Positions 54,967 through 62,172 of a stretch of DNA of 64,000 nucleotides are shown here, one piece after another. Numbering within the stretch: position 1 is the stretch's first letter; each line of letters opens with the position of its first letter. Source of the DNA: Natronocella acetinitrilica (GTDB taxonomy: Bacteria > Pseudomonadota > Gammaproteobacteria > Nitrococcales > Aquisalimonadaceae); NCBI RefSeq assembly GCF_024170285.1, contig NZ_JALJXV010000008.1, forward strand, positions 186,001 to 250,000, read 5' to 3'. The notes beneath the pieces are model-generated. The model made no database searches. It was given only the letters and a program-made list of their open reading frames with translations, and was not told the DNA's origin. The translations under genes were made by a program, and so were the position numbers.

Positions 54967-55764
54967 ATGTGTGAATTGCTCGGCATGAGTGCCAATGTTC
55001 CTACCGATATCTGCTTCAGCTTCACCGGGCTGATGCAGCGGGGAGGGCACACCGGGCCCCATCGTGACGGCTGGGGTATCGCCTTCTACGAGGATGGTGG
55101 CTGCAGGATGTTCCACGATCCCCGTCCCAGCGCCCAATCGGAAGTCGCGGAGCTGATCCAGCGCTACTCCATCAAGAGTTGCAATGTCATCTGCCATATC
55201 CGCCAGGCCACCCACGGCCGGGTCGCACTGGAGAACACGCATCCTTTCCAGCGGGAACTGTGGGGGCGACCCTGGACGTTCGCGCACAATGGCAAGCTCA
55301 AAGGCGTCAAGCGCCTGCCTCTGGGTCATTACCGCCCCATCGGCACCACCGACAGCGAGCACGCGTTCTGCTGGCTGCTGAGCCAGCTCCGCGATCGTCA
55401 CGAGCGCCCGCCCGCGAGATCGACCACCCGCTGGCGCAGTATTGCCCGTTTGTGCCGGCAACTGGGCGAGATGGGTACCTTTAACATGCTGTTGAGTGAT
55501 GGGCAGCAACTCTACGCCTACTGCAGCACGCACCTGTCATGGCTGACTCGTCGCGCTCCGTTTGGCATGGCCCAGCTGCTGGACGCCGAGGTGCAGGTGG
55601 ATTTCCAGACCGTGACCACTCCCGACGACGTGGTCACGGTGATCGCCACCCAGCCGCTGACCAGCAATGAGACCTGGAACACCATCAGCCCCGGCGCACT
55701 CGTGATATTCCGGGAAGGGGAAGCGACAGAAATCGACACGCGGCAGATCCGCGCCATTCGTTAG
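54967..55764 (+). CDS. Class II glutamine amidotransferase (YafJ-like)
   Basis: 265 residues. Cys2 at the N-terminus (MCELLGMSANVP) is the Ntn nucleophile exposed after Met removal. GGHTGPHRDGWGIAFY, CHIRQATHGRVALENTHPF and FAHNGKLKGV are the class II signatures. The protein is a lone glutaminase domain; the acceptor is unknown. Confidence 0.92.
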   Translation: MCELLGMSANVPTDICFSFTGLMQRGGHTGPHRDGWGIAFYEDGGCRMFHDPRPSAQSEVAELIQRYSIKSCNVICHIRQATHGRVALENTHPFQRELWGRPWTFAHNGKLKGVKRLPLGHYRPIGTTDSEHAFCWLLSQLRDRHERPPARSTTRWRSIARLCRQLGEMGTFNMLLSDGQQLYAYCSTHLSWLTRRAPFGMAQLLDAEVQVDFQTVTTPDDVVTVIATQPLTSNETWNTISPGALVIFREGEATEIDTRQIRAIR

Positions 55765-55775
55765 GGAGATCAGGG

Positions 55776-56537
55776 ATGGCGTGGTTGCTGGGTGCGCTGT
55801 GGCGGCTTGTGCGGATCGTCGATTTTCTCATATTCACCCTGGTTGCATGGCTGTTGTCCTGGCTGGCAGGACGCAATGGCTCAACCTGGTTCCGGCCGCT
55901 GTTCCGCGCCTGGTGCAGATCCTTCGTGGCCGCCCTGGGCGTTGATCTACGGCTGCATCAGCGTTATCCGGGGTGGCTGCCGCCGCAGTTCGTACTGGTA
56001 TCCAATCACCCCTCGGCACTGGAGGACGTCGGCGTGCCCGCGCTGTTCGACGTGGATTCGCTGGCCAAGGGGCAGGTGGTTGATTGGTGGTGGGTGGGGC
56101 GTCTTGCCTGTGCAGCCGGAACGCTGTTCGTCGATCGCGACGACGCCGATAGCCGGCAGCGCGCGGTAGAAGACATGGTTGCCCGGCTGGATTCCGGGCG
56201 GAGTATCGCGGTTTATCCCGAGGGTGGCTGCAAGGGGCGACGTGTGCAGCCACGTTTCCACCTGGGCGCCTTCGAGGCCAGCATGCGAACCGGTGTGCCC
56301 ATCTTGCCTGTGCTGCTGCACTACGAGGCGCAAGCCGATTTCGAATGGCAGGGCCAGCCCCTGCTGTTGAAGATCTGGCAGATTGCCAGCAGCCGCAACC
56401 GCACGGCGCATATCCATGTGTTTGCGCCCATGCAGCCTGGTGACTACAAAGACGCACGGCAGTTTCGGGATGCCGTGCACGCCAGGTATATGGAATGGCA
56501 GGCGCGCTTTCTGGATCAAGCAGACAATGGTGTATAA
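55776..56537 (+). CDS. PlsC-type acyltransferase (1-acyl-glycerophosphate acyltransferase-like)
   Basis: 253 residues from ATG 55776 with AGGGAGATCAGGG upstream. Hydrophobic N-terminus (5-32). The first acyltransferase motif reads NHPSALED, with Glu83 at the HX4D aspartate position and Asp84 one later. FVDRDDADSRQRAVEDMVAR and YPEGGCKGRRVQPRFHLGAF provide the later motifs. The class transfers acyl chains to lysophosphatidate or other lysolipids at the inner membrane; the motif variation makes the acceptor uncertain. Confidence 0.85.
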   Translation: MAWLLGALWRLVRIVDFLIFTLVAWLLSWLAGRNGSTWFRPLFRAWCRSFVAALGVDLRLHQRYPGWLPPQFVLVSNHPSALEDVGVPALFDVDSLAKGQVVDWWWVGRLACAAGTLFVDRDDADSRQRAVEDMVARLDSGRSIAVYPEGGCKGRRVQPRFHLGAFEASMRTGVPILPVLLHYEAQADFEWQGQPLLLKIWQIASSRNRTAHIHVFAPMQPGDYKDARQFRDAVHARYMEWQARFLDQADNGV

Positions 56538-56662
56538 AGGCCCGATCGCGCGCGTCGAATATCAGCAGGCAAGTGATTGTTTCCCATGCGATGCTGTCAG
56601 CCGATATACTGGGTCGACTCTGGTTCGAGGCGCCTTTGGCGTCATCTGATGCGGGAAATAAC

Positions 56663-57715
56663 ATGAAACGCAGACATGCATGCATTTTGCTCGCCGGCAC
56701 CGTGGCCGCGCCGTCGCTGTTGATCAGCGCGAAAGCGGTTGCTGACGATCAGCTGGAAGGTGCTGATCTTGAAGGTGGAGAAGACGTCGCCGAGGTCGTC
56801 ATGCGCAACGTTTACCCGCTGCCACCGCGGGATGTAGACGTGATCGGTGAAGTGCAAGTGGTGCGCGCACGCCGGGAAGACACGGTGCTGGACATCGGTC
56901 GACGCTACGGAATTGGCTTCGAGGCGATGCGCATGGCCAACCCGGGAATCGATCTCTGGATTCCGGGAGAGGGCACCGAGATCGTTGTGCCCACCCGGTT
57001 CATCCTGCCGCCAGTCCCCCGCGAGGGCCTGGTGATCAATCTTCCGGAAATGCGCATGTTCTACTATCCGGCGGCGCGCTCTGGCCAGGCTCGCGTTGTC
57101 GAGACCTACGCCATCAGCATCGGGCGGCAGGATTGGGCGACACCGGTGGGGACGACGCGGGTCACCAATCGTATCGAGAACCCGGTCTGGTATCCGCCGG
57201 CCTCGGTGCGCGAGCGTGTCCTCAAGGAAGACGGTATCGAGTTGCCGCGTCGGGTCGAACCCGGCCCGGACAACCCGCTGGGTGACTACGCCATCGGCCT
57301 CGATATCCCGGGATATTTCATCCACGGCACGAATCGCCCCTATGGCGTCGGCATGCGTGCCAGTGCGGGGTGTATCCGCATGTATCCCGAGGATATCGCC
57401 TCGCTGGTGTATCGCCTGCCCGTGGGCACCGCAGTTCGGATCATCAATGAACCCTACAAGGCTGGCTGGATGGCCGGTGATCTATTCGTGCAGGCTTTTC
57501 CGGCCCTCGAGGAAGAACGGGCTAAGCGCGAGGCAGAGCGTTACTCCGGAGCCGTGCGGACGGTAGCCCGCGCCCTGGAGAACCGCCCTGGCAGGATCAG
57601 CTACGATCGGCTGAAGTCCGTCGTGGAGGGGCCTAACGGCATGCTGGTCCGCATCTCTCGTGATACCGATACTGCTGGTTTGGCGGAGCGGGGGATTGTC
57701 GGCTCGCAAACCTGA
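56663..57715 (+). CDS. L,D-transpeptidase (YkuD) with LysM-like domain, ErfK/YbiS type
   Basis: 350 residues from ATG 56663. Signal peptide to about residue 28, a LysM-like segment at 63-112, YkuD domain with H221 (FIHGTNRPYGVG) and C237 (SAGCIRMYPEDI), and a 90-residue charged C-terminal extension. The ErfK/YbiS/YcfS group attaches Braun's lipoprotein to peptidoglycan, and the Lpp-like lipoprotein gene is next door, convergent across a shared terminator. Confidence 0.92.
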   Translation: MKRRHACILLAGTVAAPSLLISAKAVADDQLEGADLEGGEDVAEVVMRNVYPLPPRDVDVIGEVQVVRARREDTVLDIGRRYGIGFEAMRMANPGIDLWIPGEGTEIVVPTRFILPPVPREGLVINLPEMRMFYYPAARSGQARVVETYAISIGRQDWATPVGTTRVTNRIENPVWYPPASVRERVLKEDGIELPRRVEPGPDNPLGDYAIGLDIPGYFIHGTNRPYGVGMRASAGCIRMYPEDIASLVYRLPVGTAVRIINEPYKAGWMAGDLFVQAFPALEEERAKREAERYSGAVRTVARALENRPGRISYDRLKSVVEGPNGMLVRISRDTDTAGLAERGIVGSQT

Positions 57716-57757
57716 TTGCCATGAGCGGTTCGTAATTTTTCAGTTTTGTGCAGGCAT

Positions 57758-57791
57758 AAAAAAACCCCGCTCAGAAAGCGGGGTTTTTTTT
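57758..57791. terminator. Bidirectional rho-independent terminator
   Basis: CCCCGCT (57765-57771) pairs with AGCGGGG (57777-57783), flanked by AAAAAAA on the left and eight T on the right. It serves the transpeptidase on plus and the lipoprotein on minus. Confidence 0.93.
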
Positions 57792-57806
57792 GAGCGCGAA
57801 TGCGCC

Positions 57807-58100
57807 TTACTTGGCCATGGAGCGCTCGAACATCCGGTCGATCTTCTCGTCCAGTTCTTCGATGCGCTGCTGGTTGCGGTTGGACTGATACTGGGCAGCG
57901 CGAGCAGTGCCGTCAGCATCCAGAGCAAGATCACGCGCTTCGTTGGCAACAGCCAGTGCTTCTTCGGCAGTGGCCTGTGCGTCCTGCACCATCATCATCA
58001 TTTCGTCTTCTTCGCTGGCGGTGGAGGCGCAGCCGACCACAAAGGCCATGGAGGCACCCAGGGCGGAAACCTTCAGCAGATTTTTAAGATTGTCGGACAT
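57807..58100 (-). CDS. Lpp/OprI-type alanine-zipper outer-membrane lipoprotein
   Basis: 97 residues. Lipobox VVGC with C24 for lipid attachment. The mature part (about 73 residues) is one coiled-coil helix rich in Ala at heptad positions (AQATAEEALAVANEARDLAL). It ends in MAK; a C-terminal Lys is the residue joined to peptidoglycan in Braun's lipoprotein. An acidic, Met-rich stretch (EEDEMMMMV) follows the lipobox, an unusual detail. Usually very abundant in the cell. Confidence 0.93.
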   Translation of the reverse strand: MSDNLKNLLKVSALGASMAFVVGCASTASEEDEMMMMVQDAQATAEEALAVANEARDLALDADGTARAAQYQSNRNQQRIEELDEKIDRMFERSMAK

Positions 58101-58295
58101 TGTGGAAATCTCCTTTCACTGGTGTTGTCGTGCCGAACTCCATGAACGGCAACAGGGCATCATTCTAGGCAGGTTATCGGCGATTTAAAAGCGCTGTGGT
58201 GTCGCCACTTTGGAACAATTGCCAGGAACAGATTTTTACAGACGCTAATTCACCAGAATACGGACCAGGGCCTACTCGGAGGAACTGGCGTATCA

Positions 58296-58859
58296 CTATC
58301 GAACGATCACGCGTGTTCCAATTCCAACATAGCTGATCAGTTCGTCCATTTCCTCGTCGGTGAGTGCGACGCAGCCCCGCGTCCAGTTTGCGCGGCGGTG
58401 TAAATCCACATCGGCCTTGCCGAGTCCGTGAATGCCGATGTTGCCCCCAAGGCTAGTGGTTTGCGGTGGCAGCCGCTGATCCCGGTAGGCTTCTGCCACA
58501 TCAAGAAACTCGTCCAGGGACATTCGCCCACCGGAGTAGGCACGGCGCGCGTGCTGGAACGTCGGATAGTCGAGGCCCAGGAAGATGTGGAACTGGCTTT
58601 CCTTGTTGACCCAGCTGATCCGGAACTCGCCGAGCGGCGTCTTGTTGTCGCCGCGTACGCGATCTTCCGCCGCGCCACCGCGACCAAGGGCGACATGTTC
58701 AAAGCTGCGGACGCGTTCTTCGCCACGATACAGTTCCAGCATCTGCCGCTGGGTATCGATCAGTACCCAGTGACTGTCGTGCTCGGCATGGACTGTGGGG
58801 GCGAACAGGGCAAGTAGCAGTGCTGCAATGACAATGCCAAGGAGATTGATCCGTTTCAT
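58296..58859 (-). CDS. Short L,D-transpeptidase-family protein
   Basis: 187 residues, signal peptide to about residue 25, YkuD domain with H144 (IGIHGLGKAD) and C163 (WTRGCVALTDEEMDEL). Insertion around 90-130 as in the YafK-type members, one of which (DpaA) cleaves rather than forms the Lpp-peptidoglycan bond. It may therefore release the lipoprotein or make cross-links. The start overlaps the glutaredoxin-like gene by 4 bp. Confidence 0.9.
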   Translation of the reverse strand: MKRINLLGIVIAALLLALFAPTVHAEHDSHWVLIDTQRQMLELYRGEERVRSFEHVALGRGGAAEDRVRGDNKTPLGEFRISWVNKESQFHIFLGLDYPTFQHARRAYSGGRMSLDEFLDVAEAYRDQRLPPQTTSLGGNIGIHGLGKADVDLHRRANWTRGCVALTDEEMDELISYVGIGTRVIVR

Positions 58860-59122
58860 TTTTCGTTTTCCATCGGGTAGTCGGTTCGAGTCAGGCGGGC
58901 CACATCGGCGTGATCGAAGGGCCAGCAGAGTTCGTCCATGCCGCCAACACGCTTCAGCACGGGTATTCGCGTGCCGTAACGTTGGAGCAACGCCTCATCA
59001 TGCACAATGTCCACTTCCTGCACCGTGACGTATTCCGCTTTAACGGTCTCGCTCACGATGCGCGCCGCGTCTTCGCAGAGGTGGCATCCATCGGTGCCAT
59101 ATAACAGCAATTGCAGACTCAT
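58856..59122 (-). CDS. Glutaredoxin-like thiol protein (DUF836)
   Basis: 88 residues from ATG 59122 with GGAGA upstream. CxxC pair C13/C16 in YGTDGCHLCEDAARI and a cis-Pro strand TRIPVLKR typical of the thioredoxin fold. Cytoplasmic; role unknown, coupled to the L,D-transpeptidase gene. Confidence 0.85.
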   Translation of the reverse strand: MSLQLLLYGTDGCHLCEDAARIVSETVKAEYVTVQEVDIVHDEALLQRYGTRIPVLKRVGGMDELCWPFDHADVARLTRTDYPMENEK

Positions 59123-59254
59123 GCGTCTCCCGCGGACTGGTGTTTCGGCGCCTGTAGGGCGGTATACTGCTCCGCCGTTGGACGTGGCCCTGGCTGGCAA
59201 CAGCTATGATTCGGCATTTCTATCATCCTTTCAAGCGATTAGCCAGTTTTTCTC

Positions 59255-59311
59255 ATGTTGGATAGACGATTTTCCGTAGCCCCGATGGTGGAATGTACTG
59301 AGAGAAAATAA
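59255..59311 (+). pseudogene. 5' remnant of dusA (left copy)
   Basis: ATG 59255 opens MLDRRFSVAPMVECTERK and stops. The first 11 residues are the classical DusA start, and RRFSVAPM recurs in the intact dusA at 60244-60267. GTAGCCCCGATG is identical at 59276-59287 and 60256-60267 with further similarity around. This is what is left when an element enters the 5' end of dusA: the original start stays on the left, and the gene body continues on the right. Confidence 0.85.
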
Positions 59312-59355
59312 AAGACGGTCTCGAACATGTGGTTATGTTTTAAATATATGATTTA

Positions 59356-59547
59356 GTGAGAAAAAATATAGAAAAGTATATAAGTCCGAAGAGGCAGTCA
59401 GAATCCGTTGATATTGAAGAAAATATTTCATGTCTATCGGAACGGGTTGGACAGAATAATAATAAAAGCCCATCAAATCATAAACTTATGATAGGTGCGT
59501 TCAATTTTCTGGTGGTGGAGAAGGTTGGGTGGTTTCGTTACGGTTGA
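59356..59547 (+). CDS. Possible AT-rich small ORF in the dusA scar
   Basis: 63 codons from GTG, Lys/Asn/Ser-rich product, base composition very unlike the chromosome. No ribosome-binding site or family match is evident; probably a fragment of the former element rather than a working gene. Confidence 0.25.
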   Translation: MRKNIEKYISPKRQSESVDIEENISCLSERVGQNNNKSPSNHKLMIGAFNFLVVEKVGWFRYG

Positions 59548-59723
59548 GCCTGCGGTTGCGGAACCAGGTGTCCCCAAAAGTCACAGATGTCCCTTGGGGA
59601 CCTGCCCCAGGAAGCGTAGGCATCGACCCATCGGGTCCAGGCAAGCGTCCTCGTTCCATGCTGACGTATGGAGTGTAGGAACCTTGAGCCTGCAGTCGCC
59701 GGCCCTATTCGGTTTCCATCTCT

Positions 59724-59894
59724 TTAAGCGCCGTGGGCATCCGTCTCTTGCTCTACCCATTTCCTCTTGGTGACACGGAAGGTACGGTAGTCCAGTACCA
59801 CACCGGTACGCTCCTGAACAGTGGTTCGGGCGGGTGGCGCCGCGGACGCAAGCGCGGACCAGTAGGCGAGCCAGAAATCAAAAGGTGTAGTCAT
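59724..59894 (-). CDS. Unrecognised 56-residue protein in the dusA scar
   Basis: ATG 59894 is preceded by TTAAGGAGAGTACCA, a strong ribosome-binding site. The product begins MTTPFDFWLAYWSALASAAP and ends in a basic, Trp-containing segment (TKRKWVEQETDAHG). GC-rich, unlike the AT-rich block on its left. No family recognised; a hydrophobic N-terminus with two Trp may associate with membrane or protein. Confidence 0.5.
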   Translation of the reverse strand: MTTPFDFWLAYWSALASAAPPARTTVQERTGVVLDYRTFRVTKRKWVEQETDAHGA

Positions 59895-60019
59895 TGGTAC
59901 TCTCCTTAACCCTCTGCCATCAGTAGCAGGGGCTGATGGCTAGGTCGGTTCGCTGAAGTACAGATCCACCGCCTGGTCAATCCGGATGCCTGCAACCAGA
60001 AGCAGTTGATAGAGATTAC

Positions 60020-60148
60020 TGTGCCAAGACCCGTGAGCTGGCGCGAGCTGATGTCTTCGACTACATCGAAGTGTTCTACAATCGGCAGCGCCGAAACAGC
60101 CATCTCGGTGGCGTCATTCGGGAGGCGTTTGAACAGGCCTCATTTTGA
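60020..60148 (+). mobile_element. IS3-family transposase C-terminal fragment
   Basis: The frame reads TRELARADVFDYIEVFYNRQ then RRNSHLGGVIREAFEQASF and stops at 60148. This is the typical end of IS3-group OrfB, after the last catalytic Glu region. The following 35 bp up to about 60184 probably include the IS terminal repeat. The rest of the transposase is absent. Confidence 0.85.
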
Positions 60149-60213
60149 GGCTTGGAGGTGTCCGCCATAACCGGGGCACTCCACTGTCGTAACTGATTGA
60201 AGAGTATAGGAAA

Positions 60214-61212
60214 GTGAGGCCAAGTAACGATCTCAAGAATTTACGGCGTTTCTCGGTAGCCCCGATGATGGACTGCACGGATCGCTTCGCACGCTACCTG
60301 CTGCGATTGATCAGTCGCAGGGCCGTGTTGTACACGGAAATGGTGCCCGCAGCGGCGATTGCCCATGGCAAGGCGGCACGTTTTCTGCCCTTCGACAGGG
60401 CGGAGCATCCCGTGGCAGTCCAGTTTGGCGGCAGCGATCCCGACGAACTCGCAGCCTGCGCCCGCTGGGCGGAGCGTTATGGCTATGACGAGGTGAACCT
60501 GAACGTGGGTTGCCCAAGTGATCGGGTGCAATCCGGCCGCTTCGGTGCATGCCTGATGGCGGAGCCTGCCCATGTGGCCCACTGTGTTGCGGCCATGCGG
60601 GAGGCAACCAGCCTGCCGGTTACGGTCAAGACCCGTATCGGAATCGATGACCAGGACACCGACGCCGATCTCACCGCGTTCATCGCCGAGGTTGCCGCCG
60701 CTGGCTGCGAGACATTCATCGTTCATGCGCGCAAGGCCTGGTTGCAGGGGTTGAGCCCCAGGGAAAATCGCGAGGTGCCTCCGCTGAACTACCCGCGAGT
60801 GCATCGGCTGAAGGGCGAGTTTCCGAGCCTGGAAATCATTATTAACGGCGGTCTGCGGACGCTGGATGAGTCGCTGGAACAACTCCAGCACGTGGATGGC
60901 GTGATGCTCGGCCGCGAGGCCTATCACAACCCCTGGGTGCTGGCGGAAGTTGACCAGCGCATCTACGGAGACGCCCCTGGCAGCAGAACCCGCCTGGACG
61001 TCCTGGAGGACTATCTGCCCTTTGTCAGCAAGGAGTTATCCCGCGGGACGGCGCTGCCGGCGCTCACCCGCCATCTGCTCGGGCTTTTCCAGGGCGTACC
61101 GGGCAGCCGCCGTTTTCGGCGCCACATCAGCGAGAACGCCCACCGGCGCGGCGCAGGAATTGAGGTCATCGAGGATGCAGCGGCTTGCTTGTCCCGTGAT
61201 CAGGCGGCCTAG
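60214..61212 (+). CDS. dusA: tRNA-dihydrouridine synthase A
   Basis: 332 residues from GTG 60214; no better start precedes RRFSVAPMMDCTDRF. FMN-barrel motifs: AVQFGGSDPDELAACARWAE, DEVNLNVGCPSDRVQSGRFG with the catalytic Cys, PVTVKTRIGIDDQD, FIVHARKAWLQGLSPRENRE and IIINGGLRTLDE. Reduces U20/U20a in the tRNA D-loop. The first ten residues (VRPSNDLKNL) come from the inserted element, so expression probably depends on a promoter inside the scar. Confidence 0.95.
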   Translation: MRPSNDLKNLRRFSVAPMMDCTDRFARYLLRLISRRAVLYTEMVPAAAIAHGKAARFLPFDRAEHPVAVQFGGSDPDELAACARWAERYGYDEVNLNVGCPSDRVQSGRFGACLMAEPAHVAHCVAAMREATSLPVTVKTRIGIDDQDTDADLTAFIAEVAAAGCETFIVHARKAWLQGLSPRENREVPPLNYPRVHRLKGEFPSLEIIINGGLRTLDESLEQLQHVDGVMLGREAYHNPWVLAEVDQRIYGDAPGSRTRLDVLEDYLPFVSKELSRGTALPALTRHLLGLFQGVPGSRRFRRHISENAHRRGAGIEVIEDAAACLSRDQAA

Positions 61213-61246
61213 GATAGGTTGACCGCTTCAGCGCCTCCCTGGCGTG

Positions 61247-62065
61247 TCAGCTCTCTTGAACGGTCTGATCGGGTTCGTCCCGCAGGCGGAAAAACCTTCT
61301 GGCGTTCTCTGTGGTCGCCGCTCCCAGTGCTTCCGGGTCCTCGCCGCGATGCCGGGCCACGGCACGCAGCACGTGAGGTAGAAATGCTGGCTCGTTGCGT
61401 CGATTGGCCGGCGGGTTCGGCAAATCCCGCGGCAGCAGATAAGGCGCATCGGTCTCGATCATCAGCCGATTGCGGGGGATGGCGCCCACCAGTTCCTGCA
61501 AGCCCCGCCCACGGCGCTCGTCGCAGATCCAGCCGGTGATCCCGATGTACAGGTCCAGGTCGAGATAATCGTAGAGCGCTTCGCGTTCGTCGGTGAAGCA
61601 ATGCACCACCGCATCCACCAGATCGTCCCGGTAGTGATGGAGTATGGCGTGGAGCCGGGAATGGGCGTCGCGCTGATGAATGAAAACCGGTTTGCCGATC
61701 TCCACGGCCAATTCCAGCTGTCTTTCGAACGCCCGCTCCTGATCCGGCCGTGGTGAAAAGTCGCGATTGAAATCCAGACCCGTCTCTCCGACGGCGACCA
61801 CGATTGGCTCCTGAAGCAGGCTGCGCAGTTGGCGTACGCCTTGGTCATCCAGCTCTCGCGACAGATGGGGGTGTACGCCTGCCGTGCTGCTCAACATCTC
61901 CCTGGCAGTAGCTGCGAGTTGCAGGGCCTGCTCGCTTTCCTCGACACTAGTGCCTGTGATCACCATCCCCGAGACGCCCGCTGCACGCGCGCGCGCGATC
62001 ACGGCCTCGCGATCCTGATCGAATCGCCGGCTGGTGAGGTTGACTCCGATATCGATCAGCGCCAT
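61247..62065 (-). CDS. tatD: TatD-family metal-dependent DNase
   Basis: 272 residues, ATG 62065. The start [20 protein letters not shown] is that of true TatD (which has DIGVNL in place of the HxH of YcfH), then [56 protein letters not shown] and [16 protein letters not shown]. 3'-5' exonuclease of DNA and RNA with a role in repair. Confidence 0.94.
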   Translation of the reverse strand: MALIDIGVNLTSRRFDQDREAVIARARAAGVSGMVITGTSVEESEQALQLAATAREMLSSTAGVHPHLSRELDDQGVRQLRSLLQEPIVVAVGETGLDFNRDFSPRPDQERAFERQLELAVEIGKPVFIHQRDAHSRLHAILHHYRDDLVDAVVHCFTDEREALYDYLDLDLYIGITGWICDERRGRGLQELVGAIPRNRLMIETDAPYLLPRDLPNPPANRRNEPAFLPHVLRAVARHRGEDPEALGAATTENARRFFRLRDEPDQTVQES

Positions 62066-62172
62066 GGGTTCTCCCGTTCGGATCGCCGGTGGTCGAGGCG
62101 ATTCGCCTGACCCGCGGGTCGGAATTATGCACGGCGCAGGCGCAGAGGCTCAAACTGCAGGAGGCACGTATC

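Larger units (their letters stand above)
59276..60267. mobile_element. Scar of an element integrated in dusA, about 0.98 kb
   Basis: Bounded by the two dusA 5' copies (attL- and attR-like, identical core GTAGCCCCGATG). Inside: an AT-rich block (59341-59520, 33% GC by count), an unrecognised 56-residue gene on minus and an IS3 transposase tail with likely terminal sequence up to about 60184. No integrase gene remains. The right junction gives dusA a new N-terminus and start. Confidence 0.8.
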
